A stretch of DNA of 64,000 nucleotides from Lachnospiraceae bacterium (GCA_910574285.1 CAJTAL010000001.1:1-64000); one strand, 5' to 3'. Shown: positions 43,012-53,075, counted from the first letter of the stretch. Translations and numbers: made by a program. The notes: generated by a model from the sequence alone, not told the origin.

Positions 43012-45534
43012 TTGAGCAAAATACATTGGTTGCATTTATCAGATATACATTTAAATAAAAGGGATGTAGACACAAGGCGTATGCGTAACAATCTGTTAGA
43101 TTATATTTAGTGGATTGGGGACGCAGATAGATTATATATTTCTTACCGGAGATCTACGCTATGCTCCGTCAGGTAAATTTGCAACGGATACTGTTGAGTA
43201 TATCAACAAACTTTTAAACGCAGCAAATCTTACAGTAGATCAATTATTTATTGTACCGGGAAATCACGATATCGTGCGGGATGCAGATGGACGTTCAGAT
43301 GCTATTTTAGAAAGTATCAAGGACTATAGTCCGAAGGATGGTACTTTTCCATCGAATAAAATGTCAGATGTGCATAATGGACATGAAGAATTTCGCGAAA
43401 TGATTCATATAATTTATCATGACAATTTGGAGATGGCAGCTTGTTATGATGATGATGAAAAGCCGCATTTTACAATAGAGACAAAGGATTTCAACATCAT
43501 ATGCATAGACACAGCACTTACCTATACAAAACAGCGAAATGATAATTTGATTATTGGTACGGAATGTATCATGGATTTATTTGAAAAGTTGAATCAGGAT
43601 AAGCCTTCTATTATTTTGACACACTATTCATCTGATTTTTTAGAAAGAAGCGAACAGATGCAAATTGTGCAGTTGTTGAAGGATTTTCATATTCAACTGT
43701 GACTTGCCGGTCATGAGCATACATCTTTTATGAGAAAACAGTGGGATTATTTTTATGAATTTCAATGTGGAAATTTAATGCATGAAGGCGAATACACAAA
43801 GAGTACAATCATGATTGGAACTTATGATTCTGCATCACATGGAGGCATTGTTGAAGTCCATGAATGGAATTCCGATAATGGATGGTTTAAAATGCAAAAT
43901 ATTGGTTTGCATAAGGAAGATTATTATTCTTATGAATTACAAAATGTAAAGACAATGATTGACCAGATTGCAAGTAAATCTCATCAGAAAGAGAAAAGTC
44001 CGGTTCCGATTGATGAGGACTTATCTACAGTACCAGGCAATTTAGTCGGGGGTGCTTTTTGTGGAGAAAATCTATCGGATGTATTTGATATTCATCAAAT
44101 GATAAGTGAGATAAGCAGCGGATATCTATATACGGATAATAATATTGCACCGGTTGCAAAGGTAGATATTATTGAATACGACTTGTATGGTGCAAAATAT
44201 TATGAAATTAAGAATGATACTTTTAGATTTGCATTAATGGATACACAGCCACCTGGAAATATTTCTTTTGGATATGAGCTTAGTACATATGCAAATGTAG
44301 AAGACAGGTTGTATTGGTTCCAAATCATTTCTAAAATAGTGAATGCAACAACAGTAATTATTAAGTTTGAATTAGCAGCAAAGGCGAGAAGTTTGCGCTT
44401 GTTCATTCCAGACACGGGAAATTTTAATCAGCTACGTGAAGATACTGCCTTTTGGAAAGATTCTATGGAACGTATTGCCAAAATAGAAAACTATTATGGT
44501 GTTAAGTTTTATCTTCCAAGAAAGGCAGATGCAAGTATATATAATACGATAGGAATTTTAAGCGACTCTATTGACAGACTACCCGTTCGAAGACTTCCGA
44601 TTGTTAATATGAAGTCACGAGGATTTTTCAGACATTTTACATTAAAGGAAGAAGTATGGTACGGAGACGGAACTGATCTTATCAGTCTGACTCTGTTTGG
44701 ATATACTTTTAAGCCCATTGGAGAATATATTTTACCGGGGAATTCTATTGGAATCGCAAAGGACATGGATGGGAATCAGACAAAGAGAATGGTGGAGTAT
44801 TAGTTAGAGTCGAGTTTGTAATAGATAATGACATTACCAAAGAGAAAAAGCTTCTGGATGTAATCCCAGTATCGGAATTTGGGGATTCTTTTAATTTAGA
44901 TGAGATACCGATTATCAGAGGAAAGCAAGCGGAGCTCTTTGCCGGCTATATGAATATTACTCATAAAGTGCAGGAAATATTTAGACAGTACCAGATGTAT
45001 CAAGAAACTCTTAGCGAGTGGATTCACTATGATTTGAATGAGGAACATCACCTAGTAAAAAAATATAGTGGTGCCGTCATTGATAAGGTAACTGTAAATA
45101 AGATGACGAAATCCATTTTACAGGAAGGCGTAATGTTAGTCAATAAGGCAGACAATATCATACAGACATTAGGCATACAAAGTGAACCAGAGTTCTTGGA
45201 AAATGCTATTGGAAGCAGCCTTGGATTTCAGTTCATGATGCTTGCATTTGCTTATGAGAGACAGGGACATTGGGCTGTCAGCATAGAAGGTGGAGATGTG
45301 ACTGCAAAGGTAGATTCATTTTTAGAAGAAAATCCGGATTTTATTACGCGAGATGGTAAATTTAAAGGATGTGTATTTTACCAAACAGATAATAGATATA
45401 ACAATGTAGATGTTTTTGATCCGACAGGAAATATTATGAATGATTTTTCTATTTTCAAAAACGAGGCAACCAGAAATTATGAGAGGACGCTGGAAGGAAT
45501 TAAAAATCCAGATAATCTCAGAATTCAGGTATGA
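43012..45534 (+). pseudogene. Calcineurin-like metallophosphoesterase gene, broken by three lesions
   Basis: Read together, the pieces encode one protein of about 830 aa. The N-terminal piece (TTG at 43012, GAGGG upstream) reads SKIHWLHLSDIHLNK and stops at TAG 43108-43110. The next piece, in another frame from 43115, carries FLTGDLRY, the GNHD motif (VPGNHDIV) and ILTHYSS. It ends at an in-frame TGA (43700-43702). The following codons in the same frame give LAGHEH, the last metal-binding motif. This frame runs to TAG 44801-44803, but an overlapping frame from about 44790 continues ENGGVLVRVEF and runs to 45534. All five metal motifs are present, so decay looks recent. The DNA is AT-richer than the flanks and on the opposite strand. 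The C-terminal domain is unknown to me. Confidence 0.88.
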
Positions 45535-45578
45535 AATTTCATTTGATTTTTCTTTGACAGTCGCATATAATAAAGGAC

Positions 45579-45779
45579 ATGGCAAAAGGGCAGGTCACAC
45601 TCCCAAAAGATGTCCGTAAAGTGCTTGGCGTGGCAAGCGGAGATCGTATTTCTTTTATTGTGGAGGGCGGCACTGTCCGTATCGTTAATTCGGCTGTCTA
45701 TGCCATGCAGATGCTCCAGGGAGAAATGGCAGACGAAACGAAGCGAGCTGTTCTCACATCTGAAACGGATAATCAATAA
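45579..45779 (+). pseudogene. AbrB/MazE-like DNA-binding protein, probable fragment
   Basis: A 66-aa frame with the SpoVT-AbrB fold core AKGQVTLPKDVRKVLGVASGD and ISFIVEGGTVRIV. Intact relatives have about ten more N-terminal residues before the KGQVT strand and a longer C-terminal helix; here it stops after KRAVLTSETDNQ. No good ribosome binding site precedes the ATG and no toxin gene follows. It is likely an antitoxin remnant in the decayed island. Confidence 0.55.
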
Positions 45780-45870
45780 AAAAATTCCACCTGTACGGTT
45801 ACACATTTCCAGCGCACAGGTAGTTTGGAGATGCCCCTCCCCAAGCAGGCATAAGGCATTCCTGAAAGTC

Positions 45871-46593
45871 TTAGTCATAGTTTGTGGAAAAATCCGGACA
45901 AAAAATTTCTTTGATCTGGTCGTTTTCCATTTTAATAACTCTATCTGCATATTTACAGATTTCTTCATCATGAGTTACCATAATAATTGTTTTTTTCAAC
46001 TCTACTTTTATTTGGAGTAAAACTTTCAGAATTAGTTCTGTGTTAACAGAGTCTAAATTTCCTGTTGGTTCATCAGCCAATATCACCTTTGGATTATTAA
46101 TCAAGGCTCTGCAAATTGCAGCCCGTTGCTTTTCCCCTCCAGACAATTCATATGTATAAAAATTCTTTTTATCATTAATGCCGAATAATTCAGTAATTTT
46201 ATCCATTTTGCTTTCGGCAGCTTCTCTCTTCACACCGTCAAGAATTTGCGGTATTAGTATATTTTCCTGAACTGTCAGCTCATCTAATAATTTGTAATCT
46301 TGAAATATGAAACCTATCTCTTTTCTGCGATATTCTTCCATCTTTGTTTCTGGGCATTTATATAGTTCCATATCTGTATATAAAATAGATCCCGCGGATG
46401 GTTTTTCAATTCCTCCCAACATTTTTAACAGCGTGGTTTTCCCAACTCCTGATTTTCCTATAATACAAATAAATTCATTATTATTTATTGTCAGGTTCAG
46501 TTTTTTCAATACACATATTTCACTTTTTTTGCGCGACCTTATGTTCCATCTTACATAAGATTTACTCAATTCATTGATTGTATATAATTCCAT
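45871..46593 (-). CDS. ABC transporter ATPase of a broken peptide-exporter locus
   Basis: A 240-aa ATPase that looks intact: Walker A GKSGVGKTT, Q-loop FQDYKLLDELT, signature ELSGGEKQR, Walker B VILADEPTGNLD and H-loop MVTHDE. It is of the BceA/SalX type that serves FtsX-like permeases. Its permease gene, immediately upstream in transcription order, is a pseudogene, so the ATPase is probably without a partner. Codon use is AT-rich compared with the ATPases at 21442-25293. Confidence 0.92.
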   Translation of the reverse strand: MELYTINELSKSYVRWNIRSRKKSEICVLKKLNLTINNNEFICIIGKSGVGKTTLLKMLGGIEKPSAGSILYTDMELYKCPETKMEEYRRKEIGFIFQDYKLLDELTVQENILIPQILDGVKREAAESKMDKITELFGINDKKNFYTYELSGGEKQRAAICRALINNPKVILADEPTGNLDSVNTELILKVLLQIKVELKKTIIMVTHDEEICKYADRVIKMENDQIKEIFCPDFSTNYD

Positions 46594-46611
46594 TTACCAA
46601 CCTCCATACAT

Positions 46612-48406
46612 TTACACCACTTCTAAATCATTTTTATACATTTTCATCATTAATAATGCAATGCAATAATATCCGGCATATTGAATTATTAATATTATGG
46701 CACATAATGCTAAATAGTAAATAAATATATTGCCTGACAAACCTTCTTGATAAAAATATATGATTCCTAACATGACGGATCCTCTAAAAAAACCAAACAC
46801 TACAGGATAAAATGCTGTTTTTCTTACCTCCTCAAAAAATATTTTCTTTTATCCCTTTGGGAGATACCCAGTGCATATAACAATCTGTATTTTTGTATTG
46901 TAGTAGAGCGGTTCACTATTTGTTTGATTAAAATAACTGCCTGCCCTTCTAATATCAAAAAAACACCTGAAATCCATACCAGAATCATCACATACCGATT
47001 ATTCTCTTTTTCTTTTGCTATGGCTTCTGTCCGATTCCAAACATAATTTCCCTTTTCTATTACAATATCACTTCTATTCCCATACCAAAGATTGATTTTA
47101 TTAGTGGCATTGATTTCAAATTCACTATTATTTACAACTAAAATATTTTCCAGTTTTGGTGAAATATTTTCCCCAAAAATAACTTCCCATCTACTGTCTT
47201 TTATTTCATAATCTGTTTCTTTTGAATTAAAATATATTTTTAAATTTTGTTTTCCTTCTAACGGCTGAAAATCTTCTGCACTGTGCTGAGAAATATAAAT
47301 AATTTCATCTTCAGACAATATTTCTTTTCGCTTCATGATATTTTCATATGATGATAAAGAAAATACCGCAACTTCTTTTCCGTTTCCTGTTTTCCCCAGA
47401 TAAAAAGGATATACTTCCTACGAAAAATCATTATTTTTTCCATAAATCACATATTCAAAAGGATATTTCTCTTGATAGTTATTTTGTGTTTTGTCTGATA
47501 AGTCAGATAATGCAAATCCTCCCACTATAAAAGCAACTATAAAATTCAACAAATAAATAACAATTATAAGTTTTGAATTTAATTTATATTGATACATTAC
47601 CGTATGCAATGAAATAATATTTTTGTAGTCCTTTTTTTGGTTATATTCAGTAAGCCGCCTTAAATACTCCGTAGAACTGACAATGAGGTAAAAGGTGAAT
47701 GCCTGCAATATAGCTGCATAATATATAGTTCGATAATCAAAGCATAAAGCCATTACTAAGATTTCTGCAAAAACGCCTAAAACAGGTTTTAAATAATACA
47801 ATAATCCACTATCATCTTTAAAAACTATATTTTGGTTTAGGCTCTCCCAAAACTCTAACATCTCTTTTTTAATATTATGGTAAAAGACAACGCACGCTGC
47901 CATTAAAATGATTAAAAAAACATTGCGCAAACTATACCTGTCCCAATAAAATAATCCAAAAGAAAATGTATTAACAAAATATGTTTTTTCTGGTTCCATA
48001 TTCTATCAGCTAAACAAATGCTTGCAAAATTAATAACTATTGTACTCTTTATTCCCATTAATAATAATGCAAAGTAATCTTTATATATAATTTTCCAAAA
48101 ATCTTTCTTTTTAATCCCCAGTATAAATAAAAGATAATATCGACGAGCTTTGATCTTAATCGTACAATTTATGATATATATCAGAACAAACATCAATCCT
48201 ACTGCCAAAAATAGAAATACATATAAAAAAATATTTTGGATATTCTCTGTTCCTTTGTTCTGTTCTATGTTCTTCAGCGCAAACAGGTAACTATTAGTTA
48301 CAAAACTCAAAGGAAAGATTGCCAAAATAAAACTTATAAATACACCTATATCCTCCTTTGAATTGTCGATTATCCATCGTAATTTTTGTATATATTTTTT
48401 ACTCAT
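46612..48406 (-). pseudogene. FtsX-like ABC permease gene, broken by two frameshifts and a stop
   Basis: Starting at the ATG 48406 (AAGGAGA upstream), the frame encodes MSKKYIQKLRWIIDNSKED and several helices. A frameshift at about 47970-48010, near a run of A residues, moves it to the frame reading PEKTYFVNTFSFGLF. An in-frame TAG (47420-47418) follows NNDFS, after which EVYPFYLGKTGNGKE continues. A second frameshift near 46835, in a T-run, moves to FFEEVRKTAFYPVVF, and the gene ends at 46612. Repaired, the protein would be about 595 aa, the size of a BceB-like permease with an external domain (about 46950-47340). The matching ATPase gene follows 18 bases later. Confidence 0.85.
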
Positions 48407-48575
48407 ATTTATGGTCTCCTTTATATAAAACCACGCACTGCATACCATATATTATAGCAGACAACCTATTTTACTGCATTATATTGTCCGCAAAAATTAT
48501 TGCTTAACATTTCCATACATAAGAAAAGCCGGGGCGAATGAACAACTCGGCTCTCTTTCTCATCATTGTGTTGGT

Positions 48576-48983
48576 TCAGATTCGCGCAATCAACTCGGAC
48601 GGAGTAAATGCAACCACCTTGCTCTTGGCAAAATCTCTTACATTTCTTGTGATAATATAGTCTGCGTGCACACGCTCGGCAGTTACACTCTGCACAGCAT
48701 CCTCGAAATCATCCCAATCTAGCCCCGCGGCATGGAAAATATCCGAAACATTGAAATCCGTAAATTCAAAAATCAATGACAGCGCCTGCAAAGTTTCCTC
48801 AATCTTCTTTGGGTCAAGCTCCTTCCGCATAATGTAAACCATGTTTGCAAAGGTCAAAGCAGAAACATACCCCTTTGCTTTCTCTGTTTCACACAATTTC
48901 CAAATAACAGAAGAAGCCTGGACGTGCGGCTCACGGTTCTGAAGGACATCCAACAGTATATTTGCATCAATCAATAACTTCAT
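48576..48983 (-). CDS. PIN-domain toxin (VapC-like ribonuclease)
   Basis: A 135-aa protein of the PIN superfamily: MKLLIDANILLDVL carries the first catalytic Asp residues, an acidic cluster lies in LDWDDFEDAVQ, and ITRNVRDFAKS holds the last conserved Asp. PIN toxins cut RNA with Mg or Mn. The gene overlaps the antitoxin gene by 17 bases, the usual toxin-antitoxin layout. Confidence 0.9.
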   Translation of the reverse strand: MKLLIDANILLDVLQNREPHVQASSVIWKLCETEKAKGYVSALTFANMVYIMRKELDPKKIEETLQALSLIFEFTDFNVSDIFHAAGLDWDDFEDAVQSVTAERVHADYIITRNVRDFAKSKVVAFTPSELIARI

Positions 48984-49209
48984 ACTTTTCCTTCAACCTT
49001 TCCGCCTTCGCTTCATCCAGCTCATAATTGCCTTTTAAAATACCAGTCAATGAATCCGTCAGGTATGACACAGCAACATCCTTCGGAATAAAGCGTCCGA
49101 CTTCTCGTCCGTTCTTTGTCACAATAACTTCCTGTCCGGACATAACAAGATTTAAATATCTTCCAAAATTGTTCTGCATTTCTGTTGCAGACGCAGTTGC
49201 AGTAATCAT
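48967..49209 (-). CDS. Phd/YefM-family antitoxin
   Basis: An 80-aa protein with the Phd/YefM N-terminal DNA-binding fold (ATEMQNNFGRYLNLVMSGQEVIVTKNGREVGRF) and a C-terminal tail that would wrap the toxin (LKGNYELDEAKAERLKEKYEV). It is first in the operon with its toxin, preceded by AAAGGGAGGTGC. Promoter and operator overlap upstream, fitting autorepression by the complex. Confidence 0.9.
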   Translation of the reverse strand: MITATASATEMQNNFGRYLNLVMSGQEVIVTKNGREVGRFIPKDVAVSYLTDSLTGILKGNYELDEAKAERLKEKYEVID

Positions 49210-49226
49210 AGTAGCACCTCCCTTTT

Positions 49227-49264
49227 GCTAATTTTAGCATATCAAATATTAGCTATTTTATCAA
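49227..49264 (-). promoter_or_regulatory. Promoter and operator of the Phd-PIN operon
   Basis: On the minus strand TTGATA (49264-49259) and TATGCT (49241-49236) are 17 bases apart. The dyad GCTAATTTTAGC (49227-49238) overlaps the -10 box. A further TTAGC-like half-site lies in the spacer. This suits autorepression. Confidence 0.6.
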
Positions 49265-49607
49265 GAGAGGCTGAAATTTTATTTTTAGTCCTTCCACAGG
49301 AATCCAAGCTTCCCAAGATTAACTATTCGATTTCTAAAAATCTGCAGTATAAGATACGATATATCCTACGCCTGCAACATTTTAATTATACAAAAAAGGC
49401 CTGTCTTTACAATAAAATTCGCATTAAATTTCCTTCTCCCTTTACAGTTCCTTAGCCTTGTTTTGCTGCCTACTCTGCTGTCGGCTCTCGTTCTGAATCT
49501 CCCATACTTCATCAGGTTCTACTCTATATTGATTGACAATCACAGCGCTATTCCAGTATATTTAATTCATAAAACAGACAAAATCGCAGATATGCAGGTG
49601 AACAGAC
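49265..49607. other. Intergenic region without a gene
   Basis: AT-rich DNA between the divergent Phd-PIN operon and the AraC-type gene. I see no open frame with a ribosome binding site and no strong hairpin. It presumably contains the promoter of the AraC-type gene. Confidence 0.5.
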
Positions 49608-50519
49608 ATGAAAAATATCCATAGCATTGAATTTTATACAGGAAGTAAGGAAGAATTGCTTCCCGATTTTGAAAAAGATTTTCCTTATATCGCTTCGAGG
49701 GCAGAACTTGACAAGTATACAGGACGTTATGTGCCGTGGCACTGGCACAAGACGGTGGAACTTTTTTACATGGAAAGCGGCAGCATCGAATATGTTACTC
49801 CGGACGGAAAACTATTGTTTCCTGCCGGAAGCGGCGGCATGGTAAATTCCAATGTACTCCATATGACAAAGGCAATATCACAGAAAGAACAGAATATACA
49901 GCTGCTTCATATTTTCGATGTTTCCCTGCTTGCCGGGGAACAGGGAAGTAGGATTGAACAAAAATATATTGCACCTGTTATAACAGCCCCTCAGATTGAG
50001 GTAATTCCGCTTTTTCCGGGCAATGCGGCAGAAGAAAGGATTTTGAAACTTATTGCCGAATCATTTCATTTGTCCAGTAAAGAATTTGGGTATGAAATAA
50101 AACTGCGGGAAGCACTAACGGAAATATGGCTAATGCTTTTTGAACTACCCCTCCCAATGCGTGAAAAGAAAGGAGAACATAATAAAAGCAACGATAAAAT
50201 AAAGTTGATGATGATATACATTCATGAGCATTATGGGGAGAAAATCTCTATCCCGGAGCTTGCGGCGGCAGCATACCTAAGCGAAAGGGAGTGTTATAGA
50301 GTATTCCATGACTGTCTGCATATGACACCCGTAGATTATATAAAGGCTTACCGTCTGCAAGCCGCCTGTCAAATGTTAGCAAAGGGACAGGAATCTGTTA
50401 CAGTTATCAGCCATGACTGTGGTTTGGGGAGCAGCAGTTATTTTGGAAAAGTTTTTCGGGAATATACACATTGTTCACCCACAGAATATCGAAAGAAATG
50501 GCAGAATAGTGATAGATAA
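49608..50519 (+). CDS. AraC-family transcriptional regulator
   Basis: A 303-aa regulator with an N-terminal cupin-like sensor (VPWHWHKTVELFYMESGSIEY, residues about 43-63, with the usual His-rich strand) and a C-terminal AraC domain (about 205-300). The AraC domain has ISIPELAAAAYLSERECYRVF and GSSSYFGKVFREYTHCSPTEYR. AGGTGA precedes the ATG. It is followed in the same direction by an acetyltransferase and a phosphatase gene, which may be its targets, although a gap of 123 bases separates them. Confidence 0.93.
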   Translation: MKNIHSIEFYTGSKEELLPDFEKDFPYIASRAELDKYTGRYVPWHWHKTVELFYMESGSIEYVTPDGKLLFPAGSGGMVNSNVLHMTKAISQKEQNIQLLHIFDVSLLAGEQGSRIEQKYIAPVITAPQIEVIPLFPGNAAEERILKLIAESFHLSSKEFGYEIKLREALTEIWLMLFELPLPMREKKGEHNKSNDKIKLMMIYIHEHYGEKISIPELAAAAYLSERECYRVFHDCLHMTPVDYIKAYRLQAACQMLAKGQESVTVISHDCGLGSSSYFGKVFREYTHCSPTEYRKKWQNSDR

Positions 50520-50642
50520 GGGCAGAAATAAGATATTTTCCTGCGTTCCCTTGCATTATAATGATACTTGTAAAATAAATCAGCTATCTATACTTTACTT
50601 CCAGGCATTATGGAAAACAGTTTTCATTAAGGGAGGGATATT

Positions 50643-51245
50643 GTGTATTACGAAGCAAGTGATTTTTTGGAAACCGCGGACAGCGATACGTTAAAGCGAA
50701 TCGCCCGCACAAGGGAATTAACACGGGAATATTATTTTTCTGATTATGGAGATATGGAAAAACGCACTTCCATTCTTCGTGAACTATTGGGTGGAATAGG
50801 GGAAAATGTGGCAATCGACACGCCTTTTCATTGTGACCATGGAAAAAATATTTTTTTAGGAAATGACGTGATAATCAATATGAATTGTACCTTTGTGGAT
50901 AACAAAACTATCCGAATTGGCGACAGGGTTTTGATTGCGTCAAATGTGCAGATTTATACATCTTCACACCCTGTTTTACCGCAGGAAAGGCTTGTGCCGG
51001 ATTGGAAGGAACGCCAGACAACGTTTTTTAAAACCTATGCACTTCCGATAGAGATAGAAAATAATGTCTGGATTGGAGGCGGCTGTATTCTTCTGCCGGG
51101 AGTTACCATAGGAGAAAACAGCGTGATAGGCGCCGGAAGTGTTGTAAACCGCCCTGTCCCGCCTAATTGTGTTGCGGCAGGGAATCCATGCAGAGTGATA
51201 CGTTATTTTGATTCAGACAAAGAAAGGCAGCAACATGAAGTATAA
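50643..51245 (+). CDS. Maltose/galactoside O-acetyltransferase-like hexapeptide protein
   Basis: A 200-aa left-handed beta-helix acetyltransferase of the LacA/Maa class. The N-terminal cap reads ETADSDTLKRIARTRELTREY. The hexapeptide turns include IRIGDRVLIASNVQIYTSSHP, where the His of SSHP is the catalytic residue of the family, and NVWIGGGCILLPGVTIGENS. The GTG start has GGGAGG upstream. It would acetylate a sugar with acetyl-CoA. It overlaps the following phosphatase gene by 11 bases, so the two are coupled. Confidence 0.9.
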   Translation: MYYEASDFLETADSDTLKRIARTRELTREYYFSDYGDMEKRTSILRELLGGIGENVAIDTPFHCDHGKNIFLGNDVIINMNCTFVDNKTIRIGDRVLIASNVQIYTSSHPVLPQERLVPDWKERQTTFFKTYALPIEIENNVWIGGGCILLPGVTIGENSVIGAGSVVNRPVPPNCVAAGNPCRVIRYFDSDKERQQHEV

Positions 51246-51855
51246 GCATATCGTTTTTGACATTGACGGTACTCTGATTGATACGGAATATGCTATCTTA
51301 CATTCCTTACAGGAAACCATAAGGGTATTGTCAGGGAGAGCGATACCATGCTCTGAATTGACATTTGCGTTAGGGATTACCGGGATAGATGCTTTGAAAA
51401 AACTTGGGATAAAAAACATTTCCTATGCGATAGAATTATGGGATAAAAATATGTGTAAATATGCAGATAACATTAAAGTATTTGACGGAATTAACGGATT
51501 ATTAAAAAATCTTCTAAGTCTGGATTATGAAATGGGAATCGTCACTTCAAAGACAAGGGAAGAATTTACACATGATTTTTGTCAGTCTGGTATCAGCCAT
51601 TATTTTAAAACAATCATATGCGCAGACGATACACCGGAACATAAACCCAATGCCGCACCGCTTTTGAAATATGTGGAATTATCAAAAACAGACCATAGGA
51701 AAGCGCTTTATATCGGAGACAGCAAATATGACAGTAAATGTGCGGAAAATGCGGGAATTGATTTTGCTTTGGCAGTATGGGGCAGTCATAATAAGCACGT
51801 AAAAGCAGATTATTATATAGAAAGACCTGCCGACCTGTTATCTGTTATAACTTGA
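51235..51855 (+). CDS. HAD-superfamily phosphatase (phosphoglycolate phosphatase-like)
   Basis: A 206-aa HAD hydrolase: motif I FDIDGTLIDTE with both catalytic Asp residues, motif II Ser/Thr in GIVTSKTREEF, Lys in the loop PEHKPNAAPLL, and motif IV YIGDSKYDSKCAENAG. It has a helical cap domain, as in Gph and beta-phosphoglucomutase-type enzymes. The ATG at 51235, inside the end of the acetyltransferase gene and with AAAGG upstream, is preferred to an earlier ATG at 51208. Substrate unknown. Confidence 0.9.
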   Translation: MKYKHIVFDIDGTLIDTEYAILHSLQETIRVLSGRAIPCSELTFALGITGIDALKKLGIKNISYAIELWDKNMCKYADNIKVFDGINGLLKNLLSLDYEMGIVTSKTREEFTHDFCQSGISHYFKTIICADDTPEHKPNAAPLLKYVELSKTDHRKALYIGDSKYDSKCAENAGIDFALAVWGSHNKHVKADYYIERPADLLSVIT

Positions 51856-51901
51856 AACAGCAATTTGCTTTGTGGAAGAAATGGAGAAGATTCCTATGTC
51901 T

Positions 51902-51976
51902 TGCTTGAGAGCCACTATTCTAAATCTTCAGAGCCGCCAAGTACTATATCCAGTATTTTGTAATAGCTCTCAAGCA
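51902..51976. repeat. Long-looped inverted repeat between convergent genes
   Basis: TGCTTGAGAGC (51902-51912) and GCTCTCAAGCA (51966-51976) are a perfect 11-bp inverted repeat about 53 bases apart. No good T-tract follows on the minus strand (TTTTTAATG precedes the right arm instead). It may be a terminator with a large loop or a small mobile-element footprint. Confidence 0.4.
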
Positions 51977-52012
51977 TTAAAAAGAAACCATCTTCAACCT
52001 GTCAAAGATTTA

Positions 52013-52945
52013 CTATCCAAGAATCAGCCGCGCCGCGCCGCAGATCCCGGCGTCATTTCCAAGCTTCGCCAGGACAAACTCTGTATCTTTATTCGCAAAG
52101 AACGCTTTTTCTTTAAAATTCTTCTCAATATATCCCAGAAGGATCTCCCCTGCCTTGGATACGCCGCCGCCGATGACGATCACGGAAGGGTCTGCCACAA
52201 CCGCCAGATTCGCCATGGCATGTCCCAGATAAGCGCCGAATTCTTCCACAATCTCTTCCGCCACATCATCTCCTGCTTTCAACGCGTCAAAGACTTCTTT
52301 CGCATTTACTTCTTTCCCTCTGAGCGCCGAATCCTTATCATCTGCTGCCAGCCTCTTCTTCGCAAGTCTGGTGATTCCCGTAGCGGAAGCATACTGCTCC
52401 AGACATCCCTTTTTGCCGCATCCGCAGCATTCGGTTTCCTCCGGATTCACACAGAGATGACCGATCTCACCTCCGGCGCCGTGTGCTCCTGCCAGCGCCT
52501 GTCCGTTGACGATGATACCGCCTCCGACTCCGGTTCCAAGCGTCACCATGATCATATTCTTCTGACCCTTGCCGGCGCCGATCCACATCTCTCCCAGAGC
52601 CGCGACATTCGCGTCGTTGCCCGCCGCGACGCTCATACCGATCAACGCTTCCATCTCACGCTTTACTTCTTTGTAACCCCAGCCAAGGTTCGCAGTATTC
52701 TGCACGACTCCTTCTTCATCTACCGGAGCGGGTATCCCGATTCCGACTCCGGAAACCTGGGAATTATCAAGCCCTTTCTCTTCCATCTTCTTCTTAAGCG
52801 CCTCCGCGATGTCCGGAAGAATCGCCTCGCCTTTGTTCTCAACCCGCGTCGGTATCTCCCATTTATCCACGATCCTGCCGTCCGTCTGGAATAACCCGAT
52901 CTTTACTGTCGTCCCTCCTATGTCAACTCCAAAACAATACTCCAT
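52013..52945 (-). CDS. glcK: ROK-family glucokinase
   Basis: A 310-aa kinase: GVDIGGTTVKIG (phosphate-binding loop, residues 6-17), catalytic Asp in AAGNDANVAALGE, glucose-binding Glu-His in GGEIGHLCVNP, and the zinc-binding motif CGCGKKGCLEQYAS. A second ATP-site loop reads VIVIGGGVSKAG. It phosphorylates glucose after import. It lies in the hprK-uvrC neighbourhood, a frequent arrangement in clostridia that places sugar phosphorylation next to catabolite-control genes. AGGAGGTACCAGCAG is upstream of the ATG. Confidence 0.94.
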   Translation of the reverse strand: MEYCFGVDIGGTTVKIGLFQTDGRIVDKWEIPTRVENKGEAILPDIAEALKKKMEEKGLDNSQVSGVGIGIPAPVDEEGVVQNTANLGWGYKEVKREMEALIGMSVAAGNDANVAALGEMWIGAGKGQKNMIMVTLGTGVGGGIIVNGQALAGAHGAGGEIGHLCVNPEETECCGCGKKGCLEQYASATGITRLAKKRLAADDKDSALRGKEVNAKEVFDALKAGDDVAEEIVEEFGAYLGHAMANLAVVADPSVIVIGGGVSKAGEILLGYIEKNFKEKAFFANKDTEFVLAKLGNDAGICGAARLILG

Positions 52946-52980
52946 CTCTGCTGGTACCTCCTGTTATTATTTTCTTTAAT

Positions 52981-53030
52981 TTATATTTCTTTATTTATAT
53001 TTCTTTATTTATATTTCTTTATTTTTAATT
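52981..53030. repeat. AT-rich 14-bp tandem repeat
   Basis: Copies begin at 52981, 52995 and 53009 with a period of 14 (core TTATATTTCTTTAT), and a partial copy follows. It occupies the short gap between hprK and glcK and leaves little room for other signals. Confidence 0.85.
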
Positions 53031-53075
53031 TTCTTAACTTTGTATATCTCTGTTTTGCTATATTATGCTGTCTCA

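Noticed and set aside
51872-52894. 340-codon plus-strand frame opposite glcK
   Set aside because: It is the antisense shadow of the ROK kinase gene, with codon use that mirrors that gene and no start signals.
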